A stretch of 64,000 nt of DNA from Congzhengia minquanensis (GTDB lineage Bacteria > Bacillota > Clostridia > UBA1381 > UBA9506): positions 682,001-746,000 of the forward strand of contig NZ_JACRSU010000001.1 in the NCBI RefSeq assembly GCF_014384785.1, written 5' to 3'. Within the stretch, counting starts at the first letter, position 1. Each line of letters begins with the position of its first letter. The notes beneath the pieces were generated by a model, which saw only the letters and a program-made list of their open reading frames with translations, searched no databases and had not been told where the DNA came from. A program made the translations under genes and the position numbers. This document shows positions 37,419-46,663 of the stretch, in pieces.

Positions 37419-38534
37419 ATGCAGTTTCAGAAACTGTCCGATTTATTAGATTCATTTTTAGAAATTGGAATTCCGGGCGTGGACTGTGTCGTTTATCAAG
37501 ACCACGAGGAAGTGTTCCGCCACCGGGCAGGATATTCCGATTTGGAACAGAAACTTCCCATCACGGGAAAGGAAACCTATTTTTTGTTTTCCTGCTCAAA
37601 GGTGGTTACCTGCGCCGCGGCGCTCACGCTTTTAGAGCGCGGCAAGTTTTTGCTGACAGACCCGCTTGCGGCCTATATTCCGGAATTTTCTGAAATGGTT
37701 TTAACCAATGGGGAAAAAGCGAAAACCGAAATTAAAATCCGCGATCTGTTCACCATGTCGGCAGGCTTTACCTATGACATTGCTTCTCCCTCCATTACCC
37801 AGGTCATCCGTGAAAAAGATGGCCGCGCAACAACCCTCGACGTTGTCCGCGCCATTGCAAAGGAACCACTGTCCTTCGAGCCGGGCACCCACTGGCAATA
37901 CAGCCTATGCCACGACGTGCTGGCAGGTCTGGTGGAGGTGGTTTCCGGCAAACGGTTCGGTGAGTATGTAACAGAAACTATTTTTGAACCCCTGGGGATG
38001 ACGAAAACGTCGTTTGGCGTTTCCGATAAAAATAAGGAGCAGTTAGCGCCCCTCTATCGGTTTAACGACGAAACCAACCGGCCGGAGCTGCAAAAAAGAG
38101 ACTGCAGCTATATTTTAACGCCGGAATATGAAAGCGGCGGCGCAGGAATGGTTTCCTGCACGGATGATTATATTTTATTTGCCGACGCATTGGCAAACGG
38201 CGGCGTTGGCAAAAACGGCAGCAGAATTTTGTCGCCGGCCACGGTTGATTTAATGCGGACGAACTGCTTAGAGGGCGCCGCTTTAACAGATTTAAACTGG
38301 ATTCAGCACACAGGCTACGGTTATGGTCTAGGCGTGCGCACCATGATCGACCGGGCAAAGGGCGGCGCAATTGGCCCCGTTGGAGAATTTGGCTGGGGAG
38401 GCGCGGCAGGGTCTTATGTTTTAATTGACCCAAACAGCCGCACAGCGCTGTTTTATTGCCAGCACATGCTGAACAACAAAGAGCCTTACACCCACCCAAG
38501 ACTTCGGAACGTATTGTATGCATGTGTGGATTAG
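37419..38534 (+). CDS. serine hydrolase, beta-lactamase family (class C-like)
   Basis: 371 residues. The SxxK motif is FSCSKVVT with the nucleophile Ser, the second motif is WQYSLCHDVLAG, and the C-terminal region has GWGGAAGS in place of the HxG motif. No signal peptide, so it is a cytoplasmic esterase-like member rather than a secreted beta-lactamase. Substrate unknown. The ATG behind GAGGAAGGG is used; the upstream frame overlaps the promoter. Confidence 0.88.
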   Translation: MQFQKLSDLLDSFLEIGIPGVDCVVYQDHEEVFRHRAGYSDLEQKLPITGKETYFLFSCSKVVTCAAALTLLERGKFLLTDPLAAYIPEFSEMVLTNGEKAKTEIKIRDLFTMSAGFTYDIASPSITQVIREKDGRATTLDVVRAIAKEPLSFEPGTHWQYSLCHDVLAGLVEVVSGKRFGEYVTETIFEPLGMTKTSFGVSDKNKEQLAPLYRFNDETNRPELQKRDCSYILTPEYESGGAGMVSCTDDYILFADALANGGVGKNGSRILSPATVDLMRTNCLEGAALTDLNWIQHTGYGYGLGVRTMIDRAKGGAIGPVGEFGWGGAAGSYVLIDPNSRTALFYCQHMLNNKEPYTHPRLRNVLYACVD

Positions 38535-38644
38535 CAAAATATATGAAACAACAATTTATGTAATTTGCTTTTTTTGCGCTTAATATGGAAAAATGACATA
38601 TTTTATGCTATAATATTTTTAAACTTCCGGAGGTTACAAATTAA

Positions 38645-39847
38645 ATGACATTTACCTTTAAACACACAAAATTTGCCTGCTACTGCGGCTATATCGTCAG
38701 TGCGGTTATCAATAACTTTACGCCCCTTTTGTTTATCATTTTCCAAACCGATTTTGGCATAACAATGGGACAGCTCAGCTTTTTAATTACCTTAAATTTC
38801 GGCGTACAGATGACGGTGGACTTTTTAGGCGCTCATTTTGCAGACAAAATCGGATACAAAATTTCTGTGGTGGCGGCAAACGTTTTCGCTGCCGGCGGGC
38901 TGATTTTAATGGGTACGCTTCCCTTCTTAATGAACCCGTTTGCCGGGCTGGTAATTGCAGTCGTGACCTATGCCGTGGGCAGCGGCCTGTTAGAGGTGTT
39001 GGTAAGCCCCATTGTAGAGGCGCTTCCCACAGACGGGAAAGCCGCGTCCATGAGCTTATTGCACTCGTTCTACTGCTGGGGACACGTGGCGGTGGTGCTG
39101 CTCACCACGCTTTACTTCAGCATTTTCGGCACAAAAAACTGGACTGTTATATGCGTTATTTGGGCTATTCTACCCATTTTCACCGCCCTGCTTTACTCCC
39201 AGGTGCCGATTAACTCATTTACCAATGAAGAAAACAAAATCCCCATCCGAAAGCTGTTTGGAATGAAAATCTTTTGGTTGTTTTTAATTTTAATGCTGTG
39301 CTCCGGCGCGGCAGAACAGGGAATGGCGCAATGGGCGTCGCTGTTTGCAGAGTCTGCCCTGGGTGTGTCGAAAACCGTAGGCGATTTGTTCGGGCCGTGT
39401 ATGTTTGCAATCACAATGGGAATTTCCAGGGTTGTTTACGGAAAAGCGGCGGCAAAGTTAAACCTTGCAAATTACATTTTAACCTGTGCCGGGCTGTGCA
39501 TTGCGAGCTACCTGTTGGTTTCCCTCTCGCCAAACAGCGTTCTGTCGCTGATTGGGTGCGCGCTCTGCGGCTTTTCCGTGGGCGTAATGTGGCCGGGAGT
39601 TTTGTCCTTAGCGGCCGGGCGGTGCCCTCAGGGAGGCACGGCGCTGTTTGCGCTTTTGGCCCTTGCAGGCGACGTTGGCTGCTTTACAGGCCCCAACACA
39701 GCGGCGGCAATTTCTGAAAAATTTACCATTGGGGGTTCTGCTTTAAAAGCCGGCCTTTTGGGCTGTGTAATTTTCCCTGTGGCTATGATTTTGTGCACCT
39801 TACTGTTAAAAGTAATGAAAGACAGGAAAGAAAAAAACCATGAATAA
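38645..39847 (+). CDS. major facilitator superfamily transporter
   Basis: 400 residues with about twelve hydrophobic segments. The MFS motif between helices 2 and 3 reads GAHFADKIGYK. Related proteins in Clostridia are annotated as sugar or fucose-permease-like MFS carriers; the substrate is unknown. CCGGAGG precedes the ATG; a TATAAT at 38609 with a weak -35 (TGGAAA, 17 bp) may serve it. Its end overlaps the DUF5662 gene by 8 bp. Confidence 0.9.
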   Translation: MTFTFKHTKFACYCGYIVSAVINNFTPLLFIIFQTDFGITMGQLSFLITLNFGVQMTVDFLGAHFADKIGYKISVVAANVFAAGGLILMGTLPFLMNPFAGLVIAVVTYAVGSGLLEVLVSPIVEALPTDGKAASMSLLHSFYCWGHVAVVLLTTLYFSIFGTKNWTVICVIWAILPIFTALLYSQVPINSFTNEENKIPIRKLFGMKIFWLFLILMLCSGAAEQGMAQWASLFAESALGVSKTVGDLFGPCMFAITMGISRVVYGKAAAKLNLANYILTCAGLCIASYLLVSLSPNSVLSLIGCALCGFSVGVMWPGVLSLAAGRCPQGGTALFALLALAGDVGCFTGPNTAAAISEKFTIGGSALKAGLLGCVIFPVAMILCTLLLKVMKDRKEKNHE

Positions 39848-40376
39848 ATTTTTTTCTCACCTAAAAACTATTTTAAAGCACCGCCACACGGTAATTGTCC
39901 ATTGCTATAAAGCTGGAATCCTTTGGCGGGGGCTTCTGCACGATTTGTCCAAGTTTTCGTGGACGGAATTTTCGGCAGGGGTAAAATACTATCAAGGCAC
40001 CCGCAGCCCAAACGAAGGCGAGCGGGAGCAAAAGGGCTATTCTGCCGCCTGGATGCACCACAAGGGCAGAAACCGCCACCACTTTGAATATTGGACGGAC
40101 TACAACCCCGAAACCAAAAAGGTTGGACCTGTGAAAATGCCCGTTGTGTTTGTAAAAGAGATGTTCTGCGACCGGGTGGCGGCAAGCAAGGTGTATCAGG
40201 GCAAAAATTATCAGAACGCACAGCCCTTAGAATATTTTCAGCGGGGAAAGGCAAGAAGGGCCATTCATCCCGAAACATCAGACCTTTTGGAAAGCTGGCT
40301 GGTTATGCTCAAAGACCAGGGAGAAGAAAAAACATTTGCTTATATTAAGAAAATAAAAAAAGGCATTGAACGGTGA
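39840..40376 (+). CDS. DUF5662 family protein
   Basis: 178 residues. The pattern HRHTVIVHCYKAGILWRGLLHDLSKFS with conserved His and Asp, then AAWMHHKGRNRHHFEYW, is that of DUF5662. The spaced histidines suggest a metal centre like HD-domain proteins; activity is unknown. It overlaps the MFS gene end, so the two are co-translated. Confidence 0.85.
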   Translation: MNKFFSHLKTILKHRHTVIVHCYKAGILWRGLLHDLSKFSWTEFSAGVKYYQGTRSPNEGEREQKGYSAAWMHHKGRNRHHFEYWTDYNPETKKVGPVKMPVVFVKEMFCDRVAASKVYQGKNYQNAQPLEYFQRGKARRAIHPETSDLLESWLVMLKDQGEEKTFAYIKKIKKGIER

Positions 40377-40415
40377 TATGCTGAAAAGGCTGAAACAAAT
40401 AGAGGTACCAAAACG

Positions 40416-41165
40416 ATGGAATTAAAACAAAATTATTACGGCAGCTTGTGCACCGAAATGTATGAAATTTTACATAAAAAGGCGCCACAGGACGAACTGG
40501 AATTTTATCTGTCCTATGCAAAACAAGGAGAAAAAATTTTAGAACCTTTGTGCGGAAGCGGACGTTTTCTTATCCCCTTTATGGAAAGGGGCCTTCATAT
40601 CAGCGGAATAGATTTGTCGGGTGAAATGCTGGAAAAACTAAAACAAAAGGCTTCAGATGCACAAGTTATTCAGGCAGATATTACAGACTATGCCTGCGAG
40701 GAAAAATTTCATTATATTTTTATTTCCTCCGGCTCAGTTTCATTGTTCACAGACATAGGCTTGTGTAAAACTATTTTAAACAAATTGAAAAAATTGCTGT
40801 TGCCTGGGGGTAAATTGGTTTTTGCAGTTGATACAGTTGCCGATCGGTGTCCAGATGACAGCGAATACAATGTATCAGTTTCTGTAAAGACCAAAGAGGG
40901 ATTTGATTTAATCTTAAAAAATAAAAATTATTATGACGAAAAAAGTCAAACACAGTTTTCCCCAAGCATCTATGAACTATATAATGGAACAGAACTGTTA
41001 CAAAGTGAGCCTATGGATTTTCAAACACATCTTTATCAGTTCGGAGAAATGGAACAATATTTGATGGAAATCGGATTTACAACAATTAAAACGTATTCCT
41101 CTTTTTCCAAAGACATTGCCATTGACGATAACTGTGAAATGTTTTTATTTGAATGCAGCTATTAA
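40416..41165 (+). CDS. class I SAM-dependent methyltransferase
   Basis: 249 residues. SAM motif I is ILEPLCGSGRFLIPF, with ISGIDLSGEML following; the rest is a typical Rossmann core with a variable C-terminal part. The substrate cannot be told. The gene stands 39 bp after DUF5662 on the same strand; no own promoter is obvious. Confidence 0.88.
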   Translation: MELKQNYYGSLCTEMYEILHKKAPQDELEFYLSYAKQGEKILEPLCGSGRFLIPFMERGLHISGIDLSGEMLEKLKQKASDAQVIQADITDYACEEKFHYIFISSGSVSLFTDIGLCKTILNKLKKLLLPGGKLVFAVDTVADRCPDDSEYNVSVSVKTKEGFDLILKNKNYYDEKSQTQFSPSIYELYNGTELLQSEPMDFQTHLYQFGEMEQYLMEIGFTTIKTYSSFSKDIAIDDNCEMFLFECSY

Positions 41166-41246
41166 AAAAATTTTAATTTATAAAAGGGTTTCAGATTCAA
41201 TCCCGTCTATAAAACCAATAAAATACAGAATGAAAGGAAGACAAAA

Positions 41247-41852
41247 ATGAAAAATTTAAAAATCTCAGTATTCACACGAACAGCGCTTTTAACAGCAGTG
41301 ATTTTCGTCCTGTCCTTTACGCCCATTGGATATTTAAAGGTGGGGCCCTTTGATATTACGTTTCTAACCATTCCGGTTATCATCGGCGCCATTACAACCG
41401 GGCCTTCAGTGGGTGCGTTTTTAGGCGCAATATTCGGTCTTACCAGTTTTATGCAGGCGGTTGGCGGTGCAAGCCCGTTAGGAAGCGTGTTATTTTCCAT
41501 TAACCCGTTCTTCTCTGCCATTTTGTGCTTTATTCCCAGAATTTTAATGGGCTGGCTCTGCGGCCTGTTATACCGGGGCTTAAACCGCAAAGGAAATGAC
41601 AGCGTAGTTTCCGTGTGCATTGCCAGCATTTCCGGCGCGCTGATGAATACGCTGTTTTTCATGTCTGCGTTTATGCTATTCTTTGGAAACACAGAATATG
41701 TTTTGAACATGCGCGGCGGCGTAAACGTGTTTGCCTTTTTAACCGCCATGGTGGGCGTGAACGGCGTGGTGGAAGCAGTTTCCTGCGCGGTAATTGGCAC
41801 GGCAATCAGCAAACCGCTGTTGAAAGTCCTGAAAAAAGGAAATGAAGCATGA
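41247..41852 (+). CDS. ECF transporter S component
   Basis: 201 residues, six hydrophobic segments, no signal peptide. The N-terminal LTAVIFVLSFTPIGYLKVGPFDITFLTIPVIIGA is typical of ECF S components, in particular pantothenate-type (PanT) members; assignment to a vitamin is inferred. It needs an EcfAAT module, which could be encoded elsewhere. It overlaps the P1 peptidase gene by 4 bp. Confidence 0.85.
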   Translation: MKNLKISVFTRTALLTAVIFVLSFTPIGYLKVGPFDITFLTIPVIIGAITTGPSVGAFLGAIFGLTSFMQAVGGASPLGSVLFSINPFFSAILCFIPRILMGWLCGLLYRGLNRKGNDSVVSVCIASISGALMNTLFFMSAFMLFFGNTEYVLNMRGGVNVFAFLTAMVGVNGVVEAVSCAVIGTAISKPLLKVLKKGNEA

Positions 41853-42808
41853 AAGAAATCAGCATCTTAGAAATTGAAAATATAAAGATTGGAAACGCCG
41901 AAAATCAGGAGGCAAAAACGGGTGTAACCGCCATTCTCTGTGAAACCTGCGCCCCCTGCGGGGTGGATATTCGCGGAGGCGGCCCTGCCTCCAGGGAAAC
42001 ACCTCTTCTGTCGCCCTTAGCGGCGTCAACCGGCGTGCACGCAGTTTTGCTGTGCGGCGGCAGCGCCTTTGGGCTTGATGCGGCAGGCGGCGCAATGCGC
42101 TATTTAGAAGAAAAAGACATTGGGTTTGACACAGGAATTACAAAGGTGCCGCTGGTTTGCGCTTCTTCCATTTTTGATTTGGGTCTGGGCGATAAAAACG
42201 TGCGGCCCGATTTCAACATGGGCTATCAGGCTTGCGTAAATGCAGAAGCGGGAAACTATCAAAACGGCAGCTTCGGCGCCGGCTGCGGCGCAACAGTTGG
42301 AAAGTTTTTGGGCCCGGAATTTGCCTTAAAATCGGGCATTGGCTCTTTTGCCGTTCAGCTTGGCACACTGAAGGTGGGGGCAATTGTTTGCGTAAATGCC
42401 TTAGGCGATATTTATCAGGGCGGCAAAATTGTTGCCGGACTGCTGTCTGAGGACAAAAAGGGATTTCGCAGCACCTGTGACGAAATGCTGAAATCTATCC
42501 AACGGGTAGATAACCCCTTTGTGGGAAACACCACCATTGGTGTGGTTGTTACCAACGGAAAATTCTCAAAATCTGAAATGAACAAAATTGCGCAGATGGC
42601 TCACAACGGCCTGGTACGGTGCATTTCTCCCGTTAACACCTCGGCGGACGGGGACAGCATTTATGCCATGTCGGTCGGAGATGTGAATGCAGACGTGAAT
42701 GTAACAGGCACCATTGCGGCGGAGGTTGTGGAACAAGCAATTATAAACGCGGTAATGAGCGCAGCCCCCGGCAGCGGACTGCCCTGTGCAAAAGATATTT
42801 GTGCATAA
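41849..42808 (+). CDS. P1 family N-terminal-nucleophile peptidase (DmpA/NylC-like)
   Basis: 319 residues. The self-cleavage site is seen in GNTTIGVVVTN, where cleavage before Thr frees the nucleophile; GGSAFGLDAAGGAMRYLEE and GFGAGCGATVGKF-type glycine-rich elements fit the family. Members cleave small peptides or amides, including beta-aminoacyl bonds. It is co-translated with an S component, so the substrate may be the imported compound, for example a pantothenate-like amide (inference). Confidence 0.9.
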   Translation: MKEISILEIENIKIGNAENQEAKTGVTAILCETCAPCGVDIRGGGPASRETPLLSPLAASTGVHAVLLCGGSAFGLDAAGGAMRYLEEKDIGFDTGITKVPLVCASSIFDLGLGDKNVRPDFNMGYQACVNAEAGNYQNGSFGAGCGATVGKFLGPEFALKSGIGSFAVQLGTLKVGAIVCVNALGDIYQGGKIVAGLLSEDKKGFRSTCDEMLKSIQRVDNPFVGNTTIGVVVTNGKFSKSEMNKIAQMAHNGLVRCISPVNTSADGDSIYAMSVGDVNADVNVTGTIAAEVVEQAIINAVMSAAPGSGLPCAKDICA

Positions 42809-42811
42809 AGC

Positions 42812-42854
42812 AAAAACCCCTTTCCGGCAAAGCTTTGCCGGAAAGGGGTTTTTT
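42812..42854 (+). terminator. terminator behind the P1 peptidase gene
   Basis: Near-perfect palindrome with a stem of at least 16 bp (AACCCCTTTCCGGCAAAG and complement) followed by TTTTTT. Confidence 0.9.
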
Positions 42855-42899
42855 AAAGAGGGTATTTTATGGTAATATAGGGGTATATCGTGGGATTAA

Positions 42900-44183
42900 T
42901 TAGTCCTCAATGGTGATTTCAAACGCCACTGTTTGAGGGGGAATGCTTCTTGTCATCACAGGGCTGTGTTTTGCAGAGATCTTCATGCCGACTTCTAAAT
43001 CGTCCAGCTTATAAATTCTCTTGTCGTTGCCTTTTTTAATAACGGTTTCGTCTGTTACGATTAAGGCCACGCCCATGTCGTCTTCATCTTCTTTGATAAC
43101 AACTTTGCCGTCTTCTGTAATTTCAATGATTTTGCCTTCTGCCTCAATGGCTTCAAGCTCGTCTCCTTCTTCAACGTCTGCATCAGCCTTGATGTTGATT
43201 GTGAATGCAGCCGTCTGGGGGGGAATGCTCATGGTCATTGCCTCTGAGTGGGTTCCGGAAATTTCCATACCGACTTTTAAGTCTTCTAATTTATAAACTC
43301 TTTTGTCGTTGCCCTTTGTAATCACGGTGTCGTCTGAAACAACCAGACGCATTGCATCTTCGTCTTCAAACGCTTTGCCAATGGTTACAAGGTTTTCGCT
43401 GATTTCTGTAATTTCGCCGTCAAACGTAAACTCTTCTTTCTGTTCGTCTTCCGGTTCCATTTCCTGGTTTTCAATCATAATTTTCACTGCTGTGGTTTGA
43501 GGGGGCAGACTTGCGGTCATAGCCGGGCTATATTCAATGCCCAAAACCATTTCAGCCTTAATGTCCTCTGCTTTTGCTTCTTTGCCGCCGGCAGTGATTA
43601 CGGTGCCTTCACCAATGTGAACCACAACGGTTCCCAGATAGCCATCCTCAACAACCAGCGAGCCGCCCTCAGTAACTTCGGTTACGGTTACAATGCTGGG
43701 GTTTACGATTTTATAGGTGCCATCTTCGTTTTCCTCATAATATCCGCCGATGATTTCGTCAACAAAGCTCAGCGGAACAAAGGTTGAATCGCCAACCAGA
43801 GTGGGTGCTGCGCCCAGAGGCTGGGGAGCACGGCGGGAGAATGCATATTCGTCTTTGTCGATGGACATTGTTATGTACTGTGCGCCCTTCAACACGTCGA
43901 TGGATCTGCTTTCGCCCTTCCAGGTTACGGTATATCCTAAGCCTTCCGCCACACTACGCAGCGGAATCATTTTAACGCCGTTTACTTCTTTTACCGATAC
44001 AGAGGGAAGTGTTGCACCATTCATTACGCTCGGCGCATCCTCCGCTTCACCGTCAGCCGACAATGTCATAATCGGATTGGTGGGATCAATCACCTTATCC
44101 GGGTCATATTCCGCATAAGCCATGCTGCCGGAAAGTACGCAAATCACTGCGGCGATTGCCAATATTCTTTTTTTGTTGTTCAT
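42900..44183 (-). CDS. copper-amine-oxidase N-domain surface protein with three repeats
   Basis: 427 residues. A signal peptide (about 1-24, cleavage near AYA) is followed by a copper amine oxidase N-terminal type domain (VNGVKMIPLRSVAEGLGYTV, STFVPLSFVDEI). The rest is three tandem repeats of about 75 residues, each ending in a motif like SPAMTxSxPPQTxA: EYSPAMTASLPPQT, THSEAMTMSIPPQT, KHSPVMTRSIPPQT. The protein is exported; the domain is known from cell-wall proteins of Bacillota and does not imply amine oxidase activity. Function unknown. Confidence 0.85.
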   Translation of the reverse strand: MNNKKRILAIAAVICVLSGSMAYAEYDPDKVIDPTNPIMTLSADGEAEDAPSVMNGATLPSVSVKEVNGVKMIPLRSVAEGLGYTVTWKGESRSIDVLKGAQYITMSIDKDEYAFSRRAPQPLGAAPTLVGDSTFVPLSFVDEIIGGYYEENEDGTYKIVNPSIVTVTEVTEGGSLVVEDGYLGTVVVHIGEGTVITAGGKEAKAEDIKAEMVLGIEYSPAMTASLPPQTTAVKIMIENQEMEPEDEQKEEFTFDGEITEISENLVTIGKAFEDEDAMRLVVSDDTVITKGNDKRVYKLEDLKVGMEISGTHSEAMTMSIPPQTAAFTINIKADADVEEGDELEAIEAEGKIIEITEDGKVVIKEDEDDMGVALIVTDETVIKKGNDKRIYKLDDLEVGMKISAKHSPVMTRSIPPQTVAFEITIED

Positions 44184-44367
44184 AATCGTTCCTCCTTGTT
44201 TTTGGACTTTTATGTATATTTATATTTGTCCGTTTTAAGCTGCTTTTTTCAGCTTCTACTTACTTAGACATTTTCTTAACAAAAAAGTTCCCTAAAATTG
44301 AAATATTTTTTAAAAAAAGCCTGATTTGCGCAAATTAAGGGAAATTTAATAAATTTTATTCTATGTA

Positions 44368-44396
44368 TTGACTTTATTTTGCGGCTGTGATAAGAT
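44368..44396 (+). promoter_or_regulatory. sigma-A promoter of the second isomerase gene
   Basis: TTGACT, 17-bp spacer, TAAGAT, 34 bp before the start codon. Confidence 0.7.
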
Positions 44397-44430
44397 ACCA
44401 TTGAATTTTAAAAGGAAGGCGGCGGAAAAA

Positions 44431-45201
44431 ATGAAAATTGGAATATGTGCGGGGGCAAAACAAATTGCTCAGCTTAAAAAAGGCATGGCAGACTATGCAG
44501 AGCTAAACCTCTCCCAGGTGTATGAAATGACGAACGGCGAAATAAAAGAAACTGCAAATGTGCTGGCGGCCTGCGGCGTTCCCGCCGAGGCGGCAAACTG
44601 CTTCTTTTCTGCGGAGGTAAAGCTGTGCGGCCGGTTGTTTGACAAAAACCGGGTTCGTGAATATTGTAAAAAGGCGCTTTATAACGGTGCGCAGCTTGGA
44701 ATTCACACCTGTGTGCTGGGCAGCGGAAAGTCAAGATGCATTGACGAAGGGGAACAAAAAGAAGACTGCATAAAACAGCTTGAGGAAGCAATCTGCATTG
44801 CCGGCGACGCGGCGAACGAATTTGGAACAACCATTGTGTTAGAGCCGCTGAACAAAAAAGAAACCAATGTATTAAACACCGTTGCAGAAGGGGCGGCGCT
44901 GTGCAGAAAGCTACACCACCCCAACGTAATGCTGCTGGCGGATATCTACCACGTAGCGCTGGAAAACGAGTCCTTAGACGAAATTTCTAAAAATGGGGAC
45001 ATTTTAAGGCACGTTCACATTGCGCGGCCTGAAGGCAGGCTGTATCCTATGGAACACGACGGGTTTGACTACCCCACGGTGAAAAATGCCCTTGACAAAG
45101 CGAGCTACGATCTGCGCATCAGCATTGAGGGGGCAAGCCCCGGCGACTTTGTAAAGAGCGCGGAAGAAAGCCTGCAATTTTTAAAATCTGTTTTCTGTTA
45201 G
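44431..45201 (+). CDS. sugar phosphate isomerase/epimerase
   Basis: 256 residues, intact TIM barrel of the xylose-isomerase-like family. Metal ligands are suggested by IVLEPLNKKETN (Glu), MLLADIYHV (Asp), RHVHIARPEG (His) and ISIEGASPG (Glu). The substrate is unknown. The ATG behind AAGGAAGGCGG is used. It is not a close copy of the disrupted family member at the island. Confidence 0.88.
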   Translation: MKIGICAGAKQIAQLKKGMADYAELNLSQVYEMTNGEIKETANVLAACGVPAEAANCFFSAEVKLCGRLFDKNRVREYCKKALYNGAQLGIHTCVLGSGKSRCIDEGEQKEDCIKQLEEAICIAGDAANEFGTTIVLEPLNKKETNVLNTVAEGAALCRKLHHPNVMLLADIYHVALENESLDEISKNGDILRHVHIARPEGRLYPMEHDGFDYPTVKNALDKASYDLRISIEGASPGDFVKSAEESLQFLKSVFC

Positions 45202-45205
45202 TTTC

Positions 45206-45241
45206 AAACGGCCGCCATAACTTTAAAGCGGCCGTTTTTTT
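45206..45241 (+). terminator. terminator behind the isomerase gene
   Basis: Perfect 10-bp GC-rich stem (AAACGGCCGC and complement), 12-nt loop, followed by a T run. Confidence 0.88.
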
Positions 45242-45266
45242 GCCGCATATTTTTTTCGGAAAGATA

Positions 45267-45295
45267 TTGACTTTTTGTTGAAACTATGTTAAAAT
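45267..45295 (+). promoter_or_regulatory. sigma-A promoter of tRNA-Leu
   Basis: TTGACT, 17-bp spacer, TAAAAT, 30 bp before the tRNA. Confidence 0.75.
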
Positions 45296-45325
45296 AATTT
45301 CTGTTGTCAAATAAGAAATAAATAT

Positions 45326-45412
45326 GCGGATATGGCGGAATTGGCAGACGCGCAGGCTTCAGGTGCCTGTGATAGCAATATCGTGCAGGTTCAAGTCCTG
45401 TTATCCGCACCA
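45326..45412 (+). tRNA. tRNA-Leu (CAG)
   Basis: 87 nt with encoded CCA. Acceptor stem GCGGATA/TATCCGC, D-loop GGAATTGGCAGAC, anticodon stem-loop CAGGC-TTCAGGT-GCCTG with anticodon CAG, a long variable arm typical of leucine tRNAs (GATAGCAATATC), and T-loop GGTTCAAGTCC. A terminator follows. No integrated element is seen at its 3' end. Confidence 0.97.
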
Positions 45413-45418
45413 CCATCT

Positions 45419-45450
45419 GTACAGTACATGAAGTGCTGTACTTTTTCTTT
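45419..45450 (+). terminator. terminator behind tRNA-Leu
   Basis: 9-bp stem with one G-U pair (GTACAGTAC with GTGCTGTAC), 5-nt loop, then TTTTTCTTTT. Confidence 0.85.
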
Positions 45451-45534
45451 TCCCTAAATATAGCAGACCGGCTTATGATAGATAAGACGTAACGGCTCCC
45501 TTCCCTTATTGCAGAAACGAAAAGAGGAATAAAA

Positions 45535-46197
45535 ATGACAGAGTTAACGGTATTAAAAAAACTTCCCTTCTGGGAACAGCTCTCAAAGGACGAAAAAGAA
45601 CTTGTACAAGCATCTTCATCGGTGCGGCATTACTCAAAAAATCAAATCATTCATAACTGCGAAACAGATTGTCTTGGCTTAACAATGGTATTAAGCGGCG
45701 AACTGCGCACCTGTATCCTTTCTGAAGAAGGTCGGGAAATTACGCTGTACCGGCTTCAACAAGAAGAACTCTGCGTACTGACAGCCTCTTGCGCAGTCAA
45801 TCAAATTACATTTGATACGCAGATGTCAGCATCAAAAGATTGCGATTTGCTGGTAATCAATACCGCAGCGTTCGAAAGGCTTACAAGGCAGAATATTTAT
45901 GTACGTTGTTTTATGTATGAATTGCTTACGGAACGTTTTTCCTCTGTAATGTGGACAATGCAAATGATTTTATTCAAAGGCTATGACCGCAGACTGGCGT
46001 CTTTTTTACTAGATGAATATAAACGCACCGGTCTGCGGAACATAAAAATGACTCATGAACAGATTGCGCTGCATACCAATTCGGCACGCGAGGTAGTAGC
46101 AAGAATGCTTAAGCGATTTGCATCTGATGGATTGGTTGCGTATAAGCGGGGTTGCATTACGCTAAAAGATATTGATGCACTTCGCCAATTGAATTAA
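45535..46197 (+). CDS. Crp/Fnr-family transcriptional regulator
   Basis: 220 residues. A cyclic-nucleotide-type beta barrel (about 15-130) and a C-terminal winged HTH (MTHEQIALHTNSAREVVARMLKRFASDGLVAYKRG). The HTH matches the Fnr-type Crp family; the N-terminal domain has cysteines (CETDC, CVLTASCAV) but not the Fnr cluster pattern. It probably controls the rhodanese and CoA-disulfide reductase genes next to it. AGAGG precedes the ATG. Confidence 0.9.
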   Translation: MTELTVLKKLPFWEQLSKDEKELVQASSSVRHYSKNQIIHNCETDCLGLTMVLSGELRTCILSEEGREITLYRLQQEELCVLTASCAVNQITFDTQMSASKDCDLLVINTAAFERLTRQNIYVRCFMYELLTERFSSVMWTMQMILFKGYDRRLASFLLDEYKRTGLRNIKMTHEQIALHTNSAREVVARMLKRFASDGLVAYKRGCITLKDIDALRQLN

Positions 46198-46334
46198 ATG
46201 GCAGGTTACACGGAATTAAAAAGTTTCGTGTAATTTTTTTGTCAAAATGAGACTTAGTCACTTTTCCATCTAGACTTTAATGATATAATAAAATAAAATT
46301 TATTATAAATCTAAAAATTAAAGGAGGATAAGAA

Positions 46335-46661
46335 ATGAGCCTATTTCATTTATCGAAACCCATGAATATGAATGACGGCGTAAAAAAAATGAAAAATACG
46401 CTGGGCGCTGTTCTATTAGACGTACGCACACCAGAAGAATATAAACAGGTTCATATTCCAGGCAGTATGAACATTCCATTGAATCAGTTAGAAACGGTAA
46501 ATCAAAAAATAACAGACAAAAACACTCCGATTTTTGTTCATTGTCTGAGCGGAGGAAGAAGCGCGCAGGCACAGCGCGGTTTAAAGCATCTTGGATATAC
46601 CAACGTTACCAATATCGGCGGTATCTATCAATATAACGGGGAAACTGAGAAAGGAGAATAA
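46335..46661 (+). CDS. rhodanese-like domain protein
   Basis: 108 residues, a single rhodanese domain: LLDVRTPEEYKQVHIPGSMNIP and the active-site loop HCLSGGRSAQAQ with the catalytic Cys. It would carry or transfer a sulfane sulfur atom. AAGGAGG precedes the ATG; a TATAAT at about 46282 without a clear -35 suggests an activator-dependent promoter. Two bases separate it from the reductase. Confidence 0.92.
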   Translation: MSLFHLSKPMNMNDGVKKMKNTLGAVLLDVRTPEEYKQVHIPGSMNIPLNQLETVNQKITDKNTPIFVHCLSGGRSAQAQRGLKHLGYTNVTNIGGIYQYNGETEKGE

Positions 46662-46663
46662 AA

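Noticed and set aside
37419..38534. Secreted beta-lactamase giving antibiotic resistance
   Set aside because: No signal peptide is present and the third motif is not the typical KTG; it fits the cytoplasmic esterase-like branch of the family.
45326..45412. tRNA-Leu as an attachment site of an element
   Set aside because: A terminator and ordinary genes follow directly; no integrase or repeated tRNA 3' end is seen nearby.
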